Source: an uncultured Christensenellaceae bacterium (GTDB lineage: Bacteria; Bacillota; Clostridia; Christensenellales; UBA3700). From it: 64,000 nt of DNA. The notes below the pieces were generated by a model, which ran no database searches, was not told the origin of the DNA, and worked only from the letters and a program-made list of their open reading frames with translations. The position numbers and the translations under genes were made by a program. Below, piece after piece: positions 18,801-27,912 of the stretch (its first letter is position 1; every line of letters begins with the position of its first letter). The stretch is from contig CALWGZ010000003.1 in the NCBI GenBank assembly GCA_944380285.1, positions 157,346-221,345 of the forward strand. The letters are read 5' to 3'.

Positions 18801-19623
18801 CCGCGATCGTCGCGATGTCCATCAGACAGCGGTATTTGTCCTTGCGCTTGGAATTGAACTTGGCGAACAGGCTCGTATAGAGGTCGAACGCCGCCTTCAA
18901 ATGCGGATTTTGCGAATCTATCCTGATGTCGGTCAGTTCGGTCGCGAACGTCGTGTGACGGCAGTGATCGGACCAATAGGTGTCGATGACTTTGAGTTCG
19001 GTCTCGGACGGGTCGCGCCCCTCGCCCTTGAAGTAATCGCGCACAAAGACGAGGTCGTCGACGCTCATCGCAAAGCCTATCTTCGCATGATAGGCGGCGA
19101 CGTCCGAGTCGCTCATCGCGACAAAGCCGTCGATCGTCGGCACCGTGGTCTGCGCCTCCGTCTTTTGGACGAGAGTGTCGGGAAGTTCCGCACTTCCCTC
19201 GCGGCTCTCGACGGGGTTGATGATGTACTTCTTGATCGCGTCGATGTGCTCGTCGCAGCCCTTGACCGCATAGACGGTCGCGCACTTGATCAGCGGTCTT
19301 TCTCCGGCGGAGAGCAGCTGTACGCACTGCATCGCACTGTCCGCGCGCTGATCGTACTGACCGGGCAGATACTCGACGATGAACGTCGCATATCCGTCGA
19401 GCGCGGGCAGGCTGTCCTCGAACACGTCGTCGACGGGAGGCTCGCTGAAAATGGTCGCCTTTGCCTCGGCGAACAGTTCGGGATCGAGATCTTCGATGTC
19501 GTAGCGGATGAACTGTCTGACGTCCTCGCAAGCGAGCCCGAGCACTCCGGCGATGTCCGAACGGGTCTTTTGGGCGCCGACGTCCATGCCGCGCTTTTTC
19601 TCGACGAAAATTCTTTTGACCAT
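15898..19623 (-). CDS. purL: Phosphoribosylformylglycinamidine (FGAM) synthase, fused PurL-PurQ type
   Basis: Fourth step of de novo IMP synthesis: converts FGAR and glutamine to FGAM. The 1241-residue single polypeptide combines an N-terminal PurS-like part, two AIRS-type synthase domains (DTYWSDHCRHTTF near 215, NETHNHPTEIEPFGGAATCLGG near 315) and a C-terminal class I glutaminase with nucleophile Cys in LGICNGFQAL and His/Glu in PVSHGEGRF. This long single-chain form is typical of Clostridia. AAGGAG lies upstream of the ATG. Last gene of the pur cluster, 9 bases after purD. Confidence 0.97.
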   Translation of the reverse strand: MVKRIFVEKKRGMDVGAQKTRSDIAGVLGLACEDVRQFIRYDIEDLDPELFAEAKATIFSEPPVDDVFEDSLPALDGYATFIVEYLPGQYDQRADSAMQCVQLLSAGERPLIKCATVYAVKGCDEHIDAIKKYIINPVESREGSAELPDTLVQKTEAQTTVPTIDGFVAMSDSDVAAYHAKIGFAMSVDDLVFVRDYFKGEGRDPSETELKVIDTYWSDHCRHTTFATELTDIRIDSQNPHLKAAFDLYTSLFAKFNSKRKDKYRCLMDIATIAVKELVSQGKLDNLDVSEEINACSVNVTVDVDGKPEEWLIMFKNETHNHPTEIEPFGGAATCLGGAIRDPLSGRAYVYQAMRVTGCADPNESIDKTLKGKLPQRVITKTAAAGYSSYGNQIGLATGLVHEMYDEGYKAKRLETGYVIGGVKKADVVRQRPVKGDVVILLGGDTGRDGCGGATGSSKAHTEKSVEVCGAEVQKGNPPTERKLQRLFRNPEASRLILKCNDFGAGGVSVAIGELADSLDIYLDRVPKKYDGLSGTELAISESQERMAVVVAASSVERFKQLAAEENLNATVVAEVTDTGSMRMYFAGKVIVDLKRSFLDTNGVKQRQSAHIVDAPKGYLDAPQKETAKAVESGDLDKALLGELKRLNVCSQKGMGEMFDSTIGARSVLMPFGGKYQLTPASVMAAKPPVKGETDTVTVSAFGCSPQLLEDSPFVGAIHSILTAASKLVASGVSVDTIRLSLQEFFMRLNKEPERWGQPLSALLGALYAQIGLGLGAIGGKDSMSGTFEHIDVPPTLICFGMGIYRASKLISNTFDGEGKVFALTMPRDGYGVPDFKKVLAIYSALHDAIDGGKVRAAGVVEEGGLVAGVVKSCLGNRVGVTFDKVSADMFAPRFGDIFFVADDACGLDKLGAKQVAVLGGRDIVLGGKRVTFDDAAAAFEGTLEKVYPTTAPAVGDAENFSARAGYCLRTAPAVAVPRVLIPAFPGTNCEDDTARAFERAGAKAKVFVIKNRSAADIQESVDALVKELDKSQILAFPGGFSGGDEPDGSGKFIATTFRNPAIAEAVMRLLYKRDGLALGICNGFQALIKLGLVPYGDIREQLADAPTLTFNNISRHVSTMVDIRVATDKSPWLSSVNVGDVFKVPVSHGEGRFVSGDAELDKLIAAGQVATQYVDLDGNATMVSPFNPNGSMCAIEGIISPDGRVLGKMGHAERLDDNLYRNVEGNYDMQLFKSGVKYFL

Positions 19624-19632
19624 GATTTCTCC

Positions 19633-20895
19633 TTACTTTTTGATGCCTATATCCGTGCGCCAGAATGCGCCGTCGAACTTGATCTTTTGTACGTTTGCGT
19701 ACGCCTTGGCTCTCGCCGCGGCGATGTCCTTGCCGCGCGCGGTCACGCCTATGACCCTTCCGCCCGACGTGACGAGACGTCCGTCCTTGTCGAACGCGGT
19801 GCCGGCATGATACAAAGTGACGTCCTTGTCAATGTCGCCGATCTCGATCGGCACGCCCTTTTTGTAGCTGCCGGGATAGCCGCCCGACGCGAGGATCACG
19901 CAGACCGCCGCCATGTCGTCCCACTCGATCTCGACTTCGCAAAGCCTCTCGTCGATGATAGCGTCGAAGATCTCGAAAAGGTCGGTCTTGAGGCGCGGCA
20001 GCACGACTTGCGTCTCGGGGTCGCCGAAGCGCGCGTTGTATTCGAGCACCTTGACTCCGTCCGCGGTCAGCATCAATCCGAAATAGAGCACGCCCTTGAA
20101 CGTGCGTCCCTCGGCGTTCATCGCCTTCATCGTCGGCAAAATGATGTTTGCCATCGTCTCGGCGGCGATGTCGTCCGTGTATGCCTGCGACGGCGAGAAC
20201 GTGCCCATGCCGCCGGTGTTCGCGCCCTCGTCGTTGTCATAGGCGCGCTTGTGGTCCTGCGAGGACACCATAGGGACGATGGTCTTGCCGTCGGTGAACG
20301 CGAGCACGGACACCTCTTTGCCGGTCAAAAATTCCTCGATGACGACGACGTTGCCCGCCGCCTTGAACTTTTTGTCGACCATCATCTCTTCGAGGGCTTC
20401 GAGCGCCTCTTTTTTGTCGTTGCAGATGATGACGCCCTTGCCCAGCGCGAGCCCGTCCGCCTTGACGACGAGCGGATACTTCGCGCCCTCGGCATACTCG
20501 CACGCCGCCGCATAGTCGTCGAACTCGCGGTAGTCGGCGGTCGGGATGCCGTACTTTTTCATCAATTTTTTGGAGAACGCCTTGGACGCCTCGATGATCG
20601 CCGCATTCTTATGCGGACCGAACGCGCGGAAGCCGTTGCTCTCCAACATGTCGACCATGCCCATCGCGAGCGGATCGTCGGGCGCGACCACCGTCATCAC
20701 GATGTCGTCGTGCGCCTTGACGAACCCGAGCACTCCTTCGAGGTCGGTCGCCGCGATCGGAGCGCACTCCGCGATCTCCGAAATGCCGGCGTTGCCGGGC
20801 AAACAATAGAGTTTGTCGACGTGTTTGCTCTTTGACAGCGCGAGACAGATCGCGTGTTCTCTGCCGCCGCCGCCCACTACGAGTACGCTTGCCAT
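19633..20895 (-). CDS. purD: Phosphoribosylamine-glycine ligase (GAR synthetase)
   Basis: Second step of purine synthesis: joins glycine to phosphoribosylamine using ATP. The 420-residue protein has the N-terminal domain start VLVVGGGGREHAI, the ATP-grasp core (PLVVKADGLALGKGV), the GGMGTFSPS motif and the family signature ARFGDPETQVVLPRL. Start has GAGGAGG just upstream; 9 bases separate it from purH. Confidence 0.97.
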   Translation of the reverse strand: MASVLVVGGGGREHAICLALSKSKHVDKLYCLPGNAGISEIAECAPIAATDLEGVLGFVKAHDDIVMTVVAPDDPLAMGMVDMLESNGFRAFGPHKNAAIIEASKAFSKKLMKKYGIPTADYREFDDYAAACEYAEGAKYPLVVKADGLALGKGVIICNDKKEALEALEEMMVDKKFKAAGNVVVIEEFLTGKEVSVLAFTDGKTIVPMVSSQDHKRAYDNDEGANTGGMGTFSPSQAYTDDIAAETMANIILPTMKAMNAEGRTFKGVLYFGLMLTADGVKVLEYNARFGDPETQVVLPRLKTDLFEIFDAIIDERLCEVEIEWDDMAAVCVILASGGYPGSYKKGVPIEIGDIDKDVTLYHAGTAFDKDGRLVTSGGRVIGVTARGKDIAAARAKAYANVQKIKFDGAFWRTDIGIKK

Positions 20896-20904
20896 ATGCC
20901 CTCC

Positions 20905-22443
20905 TCAGTGCTTGAAGTGGCGATCGCCGGTGAACACCATCGCGATGCCGTGTCTATTGCACGCGTCGATGCTGAGCTGATCTTTTACGCTTCCGCCCGG
21001 CTGCATGATCGAAGTGATGCCCGCCGCAGCCGCCGCCTCGACGCAGTCGTCAAAGGGGAAGAACGCGTCGGACGCGAGCGCCGCGCCATCTGTCGGGGTG
21101 AGCGAGTGCTCGATCGCCTGCTTGGTTGCCCAAATGCGGTTGACCTGTCCGCAGCCGATGCCCAGCGTGACCTTGTCCTTGGCGATGACGATCGCGTTGG
21201 ACTTGGTGTGCTTGACGACCTTCATCGCGAACGTCATGTCTTCCATCTGCTTTGCGGTCGCCTTCTTTTCGGTGACGGCGGTGACTTTGCCCTCTTCGAC
21301 GACCATCTTGTCGTACTCCTGCACGAGCAAGCCGCCGAGCACCTTCTTCATGTCGTAGCAGCCGTCCGCGATAGGCGCGTTGATGGTCGGCAGTTCGAGC
21401 AAGCGGATGTTCTTTTTCTGTTCGAGGATCTCGAGCGCCTCTTTGCTGAACGACGGCGCGACGACTATCTCGATGAAGATCTCGTGGATCTGCTCGGCGG
21501 TCGCCTTGTCGATCTCGCGGTTGGAGGCGATTATGCCGCCGAAAATGGACGTCGGGTCGGACGCGTAAGCCTTGCGGAACGCCTCGGAGATGCTCTCCGC
21601 GGACGCGACGCCGCACGGATTGGCGTGCTTGACCGCGACGATTGTCGGCTCGTCGAACTCGCGAAGCAGGTCGAGCGCGCCGTTGGTGTCGTTGATGTTG
21701 TTGTAGGACAGCTCTTTGCCGTGCAGCTGTTTCGCCGCCGCGAGCGAGCCCGCGACCGTGAACGGCTCCTTGTAGAAGACGGCGTTCTGTCTCGGATTTT
21801 CGCCGTATCTCATCTCCTGCGCCTTGTCGAACGCAAGAGTCAATTGCTCGGGGAACTCGATGCCCAGCTTGGAGCGCAGATAGTTGGCGATCAAGGTGTC
21901 ATAGTAGGACGTGTGCTGATAGACCTTGTACATCAATCTGAACTTGGTCTCCTTGGTCACGCCGCCCGCTTTGAGCTCGTCCAGCACGACCGCATAGTCC
22001 GCCGGGTCGACGACGACCGCGACGTCCTGATAGTTCTTCGCCGCGCTTCTGATCATCGTGGGTCCGCCGATGTCGATGTTCTCGATCGCCTCTTGCAGCT
22101 CGACGCCCGGCTTGCTGACCGTCGCCTTGAACGGATAGAGATTGACCGCGACGACGTCGATCGGGACGATGTTCATCTTTTCGAGGAAAGCCATGTGTTC
22201 GGGGTTGCTCCTCATCGCGAGCAGTCCGGCGTGCACGTTGGGGTGCAGCGTCTTGACTCTGCCGTCGAGGCATTCGGGAAAGCCGGTGACCGACGAGATG
22301 TCGATCGCCTTTACGCCCGCGGCGTTGAGCGCCTTGAGCGTGCCGCCCGTCGAGACGACCTCAAAGCCGTTCTCTTCCAATCCCTTTGCGAATTCCACGA
22401 TACCGGTCTTGTCCGATACGCTGATCAATGCTCTTTTCTTCAT
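20905..22443 (-). CDS. purH: Bifunctional AICAR transformylase / IMP cyclohydrolase
   Basis: Last two steps to IMP. The 512-residue protein begins with the MGS-like cyclohydrolase domain ([38 protein letters not shown]) and continues with the AICAR transformylase domain ([29 protein letters not shown]). Length is normal. GGAG lies upstream of the ATG. A hairpin overlapping the purN stop separates it from purN, so purH-D-L may be expressed at a different level. Confidence 0.97.
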   Translation of the reverse strand: MKKRALISVSDKTGIVEFAKGLEENGFEVVSTGGTLKALNAAGVKAIDISSVTGFPECLDGRVKTLHPNVHAGLLAMRSNPEHMAFLEKMNIVPIDVVAVNLYPFKATVSKPGVELQEAIENIDIGGPTMIRSAAKNYQDVAVVVDPADYAVVLDELKAGGVTKETKFRLMYKVYQHTSYYDTLIANYLRSKLGIEFPEQLTLAFDKAQEMRYGENPRQNAVFYKEPFTVAGSLAAAKQLHGKELSYNNINDTNGALDLLREFDEPTIVAVKHANPCGVASAESISEAFRKAYASDPTSIFGGIIASNREIDKATAEQIHEIFIEIVVAPSFSKEALEILEQKKNIRLLELPTINAPIADGCYDMKKVLGGLLVQEYDKMVVEEGKVTAVTEKKATAKQMEDMTFAMKVVKHTKSNAIVIAKDKVTLGIGCGQVNRIWATKQAIEHSLTPTDGAALASDAFFPFDDCVEAAAAAGITSIMQPGGSVKDQLSIDACNRHGIAMVFTGDRHFKH

Positions 22444-22506
22444 ATCTCACTCCGTAAATTATTGTTCTTAGTTTACGCGCACGCAGGCGCGTGTATCATC
22501 TTGTAT

Positions 22507-22532
22507 AAAAACGGGCAAGACGTCAGTCTTGC
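22507..22532 (-). terminator. Possible attenuating terminator between purN and purH
   Basis: GCAAGAC/GTCTTGC stem (22515-22532) whose loop contains the purN stop codon, followed three bases later on the minus strand by TTTTT. It could give partial termination inside the pur operon. I see no strong promoter between it and purH. Confidence 0.5.
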
Positions 22533-23110
22533 TCGCAGAGAAACTTCACCGCGTACGGCAAAAGTTTGTGTTCCACTTTGAGGATGCGCGCCTGAAGCGT
22601 CTCGGGCGTGTCGCCCTCCTCCACTCGCACGCGCTGCTGAACGATGATCTCGCCCGTGTCCGTGCCCTCGTCGACAAAGTGCACGGTCGCGCCGCTGACC
22701 TTGTCGCCGCTTTTGAGCACGTCCTCGTGGACGTGCAGCCCGTACATGCCCTTGCCGCAATGCAGCGGTATCAGCGAGGGGTGGATGTTGATCATCCTGC
22801 CTCGATACTTCGCGACCAGCTCCTTGGTGACGATGCCGAGATAGCCGGCAAGCACGACAAGATCGGGTTTGAAGCCGTCCAGCCACTCGATCACCGCCCT
22901 GTCGCGCGCCGCCGCGTCCTTGCCGTATTGCGACAGCGCGAACACGCGCGCCGGTATGCCGTGCTTTGCCGCCCTTTCGAGCGCGTATGCGCCCGGCTTG
23001 CTCGACACGACGCAGACGACCTTCGCGTCGACGAAACCGCTCTCGGTCGCGTCGATCACGCTCTGCATGTCCGAGCCCGAGCCGGAGACGAACACGGCGA
23101 TCTTCTTCAT
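22523..23110 (-). CDS. purN: Phosphoribosylglycinamide formyltransferase (GAR transformylase)
   Basis: Third step of purine synthesis, formyl-THF dependent. The 195-residue protein has the start [17 protein letters not shown], the catalytic [10 protein letters not shown] segment and [17 protein letters not shown], which contain the expected Asn-His-Asp triad. The ATG overlaps the purM stop by 4 bases, so the two are translationally coupled. Confidence 0.97.
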   Translation of the reverse strand: MKKIAVFVSGSGSDMQSVIDATESGFVDAKVVCVVSSKPGAYALERAAKHGIPARVFALSQYGKDAAARDRAVIEWLDGFKPDLVVLAGYLGIVTKELVAKYRGRMINIHPSLIPLHCGKGMYGLHVHEDVLKSGDKVSGATVHFVDEGTDTGEIIVQQRVRVEEGDTPETLQARILKVEHKLLPYAVKFLCEQD

Positions 23111-24123
23111 AGTTCGACGCCCTCTTTGTCGGTGACCTTGCCGATCACATACGCCTTTTCGCCCATCTCTTCGAGCGCCTTGACGACGCCGTCCTTGACG
23201 GACGGATCGACGGCGAGCACGAGACCGATGCCCATATTGAAAGTGTTGTACATCTTGCGGTCGTCGATGCCGGCGAGCTGTTGCAGCGCCTTGAAGATGT
23301 CGGGAAGCGGATAGGACTTGCGGTCGATCGCGATGCCCATCCCCTTGGGGATGATGCGCGGAATGTTCTCGATGAAGCCTCCGCCTGTGATGTGCGCGAT
23401 GCCCTTGATCTCGAACTTCTCGATCAGCGAAAGCACCGTCTTGACATATATCTTGGTCGGGGTCAAAACGACATCCTTGGGCGCGCAGCCGAGCGTTTCG
23501 TTGTACTTGCTCAACGTCTCGATGTCCTCGCCGAACAGCTTGCGCACGAGCGAATAGCCGTTGCTGTGCACGCCGCTTGACGCGACGCCGATCAATGCGT
23601 CGCCCGGCTTGATGGTCTTGCCGTTGATGATCTTGTTGCGCTTGACGATGCCGACCGCAAAGCCTGCGATGTCATACTCGTCCGCGGCATAAAATCCGGG
23701 CATCTCGGCGGTCTCGCCGCCGATCAACGCGCAGCCCGCCTGACGGCAGCCGTCCGCGACGCCCTTGACGATCTGCGACACCTTGACGGGGTCGAGATGC
23801 GACAGCGCGATGTAGTCGAGGAACAACAGCGGCTTCGCGCCTTGGCAGACGATGTCGTTGACGCACATCGCGACCGCGTCGATGCCGACGGTGTCGTGCT
23901 TGTCGAGGACAAACGCATATTTGAGCTTTGTGCCGACGCCGTCGGTGCCGGCGACGAGGCAGTCCCCGTCCTCTTTGTCGTCGAGCGCATAAAAGCCGCC
24001 GAAGCTGCCGAGGTCGCCCAAAACGCTGTCGTTGTAGGTGGTCTTGACGTATTGCTTCATGAGACGGACCGCCTCATAGCCTCTCTCTACGTCAACGCCC
24101 GCACTTTTGTAATCGATAGCCAT
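23107..24123 (-). CDS. purM: Phosphoribosylformylglycinamidine cyclo-ligase (AIR synthetase)
   Basis: Fifth step of purine synthesis: ATP-dependent closure of FGAM to AIR. The 338-residue protein has the conserved [17 protein letters not shown] start, [29 protein letters not shown] and [19 protein letters not shown] upstream of the ATG; 36 bases after purC. Confidence 0.97.
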   Translation of the reverse strand: MAIDYKSAGVDVERGYEAVRLMKQYVKTTYNDSVLGDLGSFGGFYALDDKEDGDCLVAGTDGVGTKLKYAFVLDKHDTVGIDAVAMCVNDIVCQGAKPLLFLDYIALSHLDPVKVSQIVKGVADGCRQAGCALIGGETAEMPGFYAADEYDIAGFAVGIVKRNKIINGKTIKPGDALIGVASSGVHSNGYSLVRKLFGEDIETLSKYNETLGCAPKDVVLTPTKIYVKTVLSLIEKFEIKGIAHITGGGFIENIPRIIPKGMGIAIDRKSYPLPDIFKALQQLAGIDDRKMYNTFNMGIGLVLAVDPSVKDGVVKALEEMGEKAYVIGKVTDKEGVEL

Positions 24124-24159
24124 ATCTCTCCTTTTGCCGCGGCGCGGCGGGGACGGAAC

Positions 24160-24867
24160 TCACTCCAATCCCATTCTCTTCTTGATCTCTCTGTAACCCT
24201 TGTCGACGTCGTCGAGGTCTCTTCTGAACCTGTCCTTGTCCAACTTCTCGCCCGTCTTGGCGTCCCAGAAGCGGCAGGTGTCGGGCGAAATTTCGTCCGC
24301 GAGGATGATGTCGCCGTGGAAACGGCCGAACTCCAGCTTGAAGTCGACCAAGATGATGCCGACCTCTTTGAAGTAGTCGGACAAAATGTCATTGACTTTG
24401 AGCGCCATCGCCTTGATCTTGTCGATCTCTTCGGGGGTCGCAAGACCGAGCGCAAGCACTTGGGAATCGTTGATCATCGGGTCGCCGAGGTCGTCGTTCT
24501 TGTAGCTGAACTCGAGCGACGGAGCTTTGAGCGCGGTGCCTTCTTTGACGCCGAACCTCTTGGAGAAGCTGCCGGCGGCGATGTTGCGGACGATGACCTC
24601 GAGGGGGACGATCTCCACCTTTCTGACAAAGGTCTCGCGCTCGTTGATCTGCTCGACGTAGTGCGTCTTTACGCCCTTGGATTCGAGCAGGCGGAACAGA
24701 TGGTTGCTGCAGACGTTGTTGACCTCGCCCTTGCCCTTGATCGTGCCCTTTTTGAGCCCGTTGAACGCGGTCGCGTCATCCTTGTAGGAGACGAGCACGA
24801 CGTCCGGATCGGTCGTGAGATAGACCTTTTTGGCTTTGCCTTCGTAAAGCTGGGTTGTCCTTTCCAT
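24160..24867 (-). CDS. purC: SAICAR synthase
   Basis: Converts CAIR and aspartate to SAICAR with ATP. About 235 residues with the family start [37 protein letters not shown] and [29 protein letters not shown], all intact. I start at the ATG at 24865-24867 ([13 protein letters not shown]); a TTG two codons upstream touches the AAGGAG box and is less likely. It begins 2 bases after the purE stop. Confidence 0.96.
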   Translation of the reverse strand: MERTTQLYEGKAKKVYLTTDPDVVLVSYKDDATAFNGLKKGTIKGKGEVNNVCSNHLFRLLESKGVKTHYVEQINERETFVRKVEIVPLEVIVRNIAAGSFSKRFGVKEGTALKAPSLEFSYKNDDLGDPMINDSQVLALGLATPEEIDKIKAMALKVNDILSDYFKEVGIILVDFKLEFGRFHGDIILADEISPDTCRFWDAKTGEKLDKDRFRRDLDDVDKGYREIKKRMGLE

Positions 24868-24869
24868 AA

Positions 24870-25361
24870 TCAATTCAACTCCTTTTGTAATTGTGCGTCG
24901 TCACGGCTGATCTTTTGCGCCATTTCGACCTTGTAATTTTTCATCTTTTCAAGCAATTCGGGATATTTGAGCGACAGCATCTGCACCGCCAGAAGCCCTG
25001 CGTTCTGCGCGCCGTTGATCGCGACGCACGCGACCGGGATGCCGCTCGGCATCTGCACCATCGAAAGCAAGCTGTCCAGCCCGTCCATCGTACTGCTCTT
25101 GATCGGCAGACCGATGACCGGCAGCGGCGTGTATGCCGCGATCACTCCGCCGAGATGCGCCGCCTTGCCCGCCGCGCAAATGAACACTTCGACGCCGTTT
25201 TGCTCCGCGCTCTTCGCATAGTCGTGCGCAAGGTCGGGCGTACGGTGTGCGGAGATGACCCTGACGTCCGTCTCCACTCCGAACGATTTGAGGACGTCGA
25301 TCGCGGGTTTGACCGCTTCGAAGTCGCTTTTGCTTCCCATGATGACAGCAACTTTTGCCAT
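24870..25361 (-). CDS. purE: N5-carboxyaminoimidazole ribonucleotide mutase
   Basis: Converts N5-CAIR to CAIR in de novo purine synthesis. The 163-residue protein starts with [21 protein letters not shown] and has the SAHRTPD motif plus [24 protein letters not shown] and the AGLLAVQML helix of the class I enzyme. No purK is nearby, so the bicarbonate-dependent partner is encoded elsewhere or missing. First gene of the pur cluster, with AAGGAG five bases before its ATG. Confidence 0.96.
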   Translation of the reverse strand: MAKVAVIMGSKSDFEAVKPAIDVLKSFGVETDVRVISAHRTPDLAHDYAKSAEQNGVEVFICAAGKAAHLGGVIAAYTPLPVIGLPIKSSTMDGLDSLLSMVQMPSGIPVACVAINGAQNAGLLAVQMLSLKYPELLEKMKNYKVEMAQKISRDDAQLQKELN

Positions 25362-25382
25362 AAAAACTCCTTAAAACTTTCG

Positions 25383-25443
25383 CGGGCGGTACCCGCCCGA
25401 TTTCCGTTATGTAAATGATAGCACAACGGGCGCGGATTTTCAA
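25383..25443 (-). promoter_or_regulatory. Promoter and leader hairpin of the pur operon
   Basis: Minus-strand TTGAAA (25438-25443), 17 bases, TATCAT (25415-25420). The short leader forms a perfect 7-bp hairpin (CGGGCGG-GTA-CCGCCCG, 25383-25399) before the purE ribosome binding site. The leader is far too short for a guanine riboswitch, and I see no PurR-type box. Confidence 0.75.
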
Positions 25444-25547
25444 GAATTTTGACCGTTATTTTGATATAAAAAATACGCGCAGACGACGCCGCCCGACAAT
25501 AAGCGCGGAATACGCACACACAGCCCGAAAGTACGTTTTTGAGGCAC

Positions 25548-25588
25548 TTATCCACATACTTATCCACACTATGCCCTGTTTATCCACA
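25548..25588 (+). other. Cluster of three perfect DnaA boxes
   Basis: TTATCCACA occurs at 25548-25556, 25560-25568 and 25580-25588, all in the same orientation, and a weaker TTTTCCACA lies at 25685-25693. They lie in the 350-bp spacer between the pur promoter and the esterase gene; the rest of that spacer shows no gene. There is no dnaA or dnaN here, so this is more likely a DnaA-binding regulatory or titration site than the origin. Confidence 0.7.
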
Positions 25589-25711
25589 CCGAAATACGCA
25601 AAAATACACTTTTTTACATCGACCGCGTTCCGCTCGAAAAAGCGTTTATCGCACACGGATGTACGGAAAAACGCGGCGGAGGAATTTTCCACATCCCGCC
25701 GCGCGGCGGCG

Positions 25712-26623
25712 TCAGAGCGCTCCCGCCGAGCGCAGAAAAGCGGCGGCGTCGGCAAAGACGCGTCTGCTCTCTTTGAGAAACGGCGCAAACAACATAAAGT
25801 CGTGGAAAAGTCCGTCCGCGACCATCAGCCGCACGGGAACTTTGCCGCGCTCCGCCGCCGCGGCGATCATCTCGGCGTCGCTCTCGGATGTCTCGTATCC
25901 CCCGGCATACACCGCGATAGGCGGAAGTCCCTTGAGATCGCCGAAGACGGGCGACAGGTATGGATCGGTCGGAGGCGTACCGCCGCAGTAGGCGGGCACG
26001 CGCCTCAGCCGCGCGCCGTGTACGGACGCGCTCATATGGTAAGGCAGCCCGTATATCGGGTCTTTGTGCGCGTTGCGGAGATAGGATTCTCCGCTTGCCG
26101 AAAGATCGCAAAACGGCGAAAAGGCGATCAATGCGTACGGCGCCGCTCTGCCCGCGTCGCGCAGTTTCATACACGAAGCAAACATAAGCGCGGCGCCCAA
26201 ACTGTCGCCTATCGCGGCAAAACAGCCGAGAGGTTTGACTTCGGCTATCGCGTCGAGCGCGGCGAGGCAGTCGTCAAGCAGCGCAGGATGCACGAGATCG
26301 CCGCCTGTGCGGCAGTCTATCGACCACACCTCGGCGCACAGCCTGTCAGCGTACAGTTCGGCGACCGATCGGTAAAAACCTGCGAGAGGCTGCGTCCTGC
26401 CCCCGCCGTGGAAGTGTATCAAACTGACCGAAAACTTTTCGGGAGTCAGGATCTCGACCTTAGCGGCGCCGGCTTCGATCGTCGACAGCGTCATACCGTC
26501 GGGCGGTTCATAGGGACGGCGGCACTGTTTGACCGACTCGGACAGCGAACCGCATTTTTTCCTGCGGGGGTATGTTAAAAGCCTTATCGCGGCTCCGATC
26601 AGCCGCGCGCCCAAAGACCTCAT
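25712..26623 (-). CDS. Alpha/beta-hydrolase (HSL-like esterase/lipase family)
   Basis: Predicted carboxylester hydrolase. The protein has 303 residues from the ATG at 26621-26623, which overlaps the upstream kinase stop as ATGA. It shows the oxyanion-hole motif HFHGGG at 70-75, nucleophile elbow GDSLG at 139-143 (Ser141), an acidic residue in ETSESDAEM (about 244-249) and catalytic His274 in LFHDFM, the order expected for the hormone-sensitive-lipase/acetyl-esterase group. No signal peptide. The substrate is unknown. It is translationally coupled to the APH-type kinase, which suggests they act on related substrates. Confidence 0.85.
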   Translation of the reverse strand: MRSLGARLIGAAIRLLTYPRRKKCGSLSESVKQCRRPYEPPDGMTLSTIEAGAAKVEILTPEKFSVSLIHFHGGGRTQPLAGFYRSVAELYADRLCAEVWSIDCRTGGDLVHPALLDDCLAALDAIAEVKPLGCFAAIGDSLGAALMFASCMKLRDAGRAAPYALIAFSPFCDLSASGESYLRNAHKDPIYGLPYHMSASVHGARLRRVPAYCGGTPPTDPYLSPVFGDLKGLPPIAVYAGGYETSESDAEMIAAAAERGKVPVRLMVADGLFHDFMLFAPFLKESRRVFADAAAFLRSAGAL

Positions 26624-27561
26624 CTCAGCTTCGACGCCAGCTCGTCCATTCGTTTGACCAGCGGTTTCATGATGGGCGGAATCACATACCCCACCTTGAT
26701 TGAACACCATATCTCGTTGAAAAGCCCATAGAAAGCCAGCTTGTATTCTATTTTCTCTGATGCGCCGTATTTTGACACATAGCTGCCGACGAGCTTGAAA
26801 CGCTCGCCCCAAAGGTTACGGAATTGGAAGAGATCGTATTCTCTGTCCGCATACATCGAGTTGAGCGGATCGATGAAGCCGCTGACTCGTCCCTTACTGT
26901 ACATGATATTTGCTACGTTGAGGTCGCCGTGGATGAGGCAAGGCGCGCTCGCCTTCTCGGAGAATATGATGTCATAGACGTCCATCGCCCTCTTCATTGC
27001 GTCGATTATCTCGCGGCTAAAAATACGGTCTTGCCTTACGGCGGCAAAAATACTTTCCGCAAACGGGCGGTAGAACCCCTGCCAATCGTCGTACTTTGGC
27101 GACATGGTGTCGCCGTACTTGTCGGCGGTGAATGTGTGAATTGTGTGCAGCGCAGTCGTGACCTCGTCGGCAAACCTCTCCTTTTTGGCTTTCGAGCCAA
27201 GTTGCAGCGACAGCGACGTCAATGCGCTCTTGCCGTCTATCCTCTCCATGCCGTAGCATGCGACGGGCACACTTGCGTCCGCCTCGCGGCAAAACAAGAT
27301 CTTTGGCATCGGCAGAGAACAAGCCGAGCCGAGCAACGACAAATCATGGGTCTCTTTGCGCATCATCGCACCGTCTACAAGCAGCTTTACGACCATTTCT
27401 CCGCCGTCAAAACTCACGCCGAAAGCGCGTCCGAACGACCCGCCGCCCAAATATTTAACTTTGCGCGGCTCAACCCCGAGCGCTTCTCTTGCCGCCGCCG
27501 ACGCAAACTCCGCGCCGACTTTTTTGTCGATATCTATTGATCTTGCCCTGCCGATTTCCAT
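26620..27561 (-). CDS. Aminoglycoside phosphotransferase (APH)-fold kinase
   Basis: Small-molecule kinase of the APH/choline-kinase superfamily. The 313-residue protein has a Gly-rich loop (LGGGSFGRAFGVSF, 38-51), a Lys in VVKLLVDG (K59), the catalytic loop HGDLNVANIM (H211, D213) and the metal-binding Asp in SGFIDPLNS (D231). Members phosphorylate antibiotics, sugars, fructosamines or amino alcohols; nothing here decides which. The gene has its own strong promoter and GAGGTG ribosome binding site, and the coupled downstream gene is an esterase. I would not call it a resistance gene from sequence alone. Confidence 0.82.
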   Translation of the reverse strand: MEIGRARSIDIDKKVGAEFASAAAREALGVEPRKVKYLGGGSFGRAFGVSFDGGEMVVKLLVDGAMMRKETHDLSLLGSACSLPMPKILFCREADASVPVACYGMERIDGKSALTSLSLQLGSKAKKERFADEVTTALHTIHTFTADKYGDTMSPKYDDWQGFYRPFAESIFAAVRQDRIFSREIIDAMKRAMDVYDIIFSEKASAPCLIHGDLNVANIMYSKGRVSGFIDPLNSMYADREYDLFQFRNLWGERFKLVGSYVSKYGASEKIEYKLAFYGLFNEIWCSIKVGYVIPPIMKPLVKRMDELASKLR

Positions 27562-27578
27562 AACTCACCTCAAAGACA

Positions 27579-27607
27579 ATTATATCAAAGCGACACAAGT
27601 ACGTCAA
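27579..27607 (-). promoter_or_regulatory. Promoter of the kinase-esterase operon
   Basis: Minus-strand TTGACG (27602-27607), 17 bases, TATAAT (27579-27584), just upstream of the kinase start. Confidence 0.82.
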
Positions 27608-27690
27608 CCGCCAAAATCGAATAAACGGCTCAATCCTTTATGGCTTGAGCCCCGGGCAAGACAAAGTACGCGCGCAAAAGGTACGTTTTT

Positions 27691-27887
27691 CTCCGCGGTC
27701 AGCATGGTCTGCGCAAGTGGAGTGAGGACAAGCCGAAAAACGTTGTTTGTCGGTGCGTAACCTTTTCAACGAACCAAGCACATAAATTGCTATCTCTGCG
27801 GTCAGCATGGACCGCGCCGCGTGTATGTGGACAAGCCGACATAAAAATATCCGACGGCGTTTTGCCGTCGGAATTTTTTGTCGGTGC
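27691..27887. repeat. Two related repeat units, the second carrying an inserted terminator hairpin
   Basis: Unit A (27691-27756) and unit B (27794-27887) share CTC(C/T)GCGGTCAGCATGG at one end, GGACAAGCCGA in the middle and TTGTCGGTGC at the other end. Unit B has extra sequence with a perfect 9-bp hairpin (TCCGACGGC/GCCGTCGGA, 27850-27872) flanked by T-runs on both strands, so it can work as a bidirectional terminator. The repeats lie in the 470-bp spacer between the kinase promoter and gdhA, which has no gene I can support. Confidence 0.7.
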
Positions 27888-27912
27888 TCGCAGTTGAGGC
27901 GAGCGTATTTTG

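Noticed and set aside
17467..20835. Very long (1122-codon) plus-strand open frame across purL and purD
   Set aside because: Composition is Arg/Asp/Val-rich without domains, and it lies opposite two well-conserved genes.
25362..25443. Purine riboswitch in front of purE
   Set aside because: The predicted leader is only about 45 bases with a single hairpin, too short for the aptamer.
25548..25588. Chromosomal replication origin at the DnaA-box cluster
   Set aside because: No dnaA, dnaN, rpmH or parAB genes nearby, and no clear AT-rich unwinding region beside the boxes.
26620..27561. Antibiotic resistance (aminoglycoside phosphotransferase)
   Set aside because: The APH fold also covers many metabolic kinases, and the neighbour is an esterase; no resistance-specific motif is visible.
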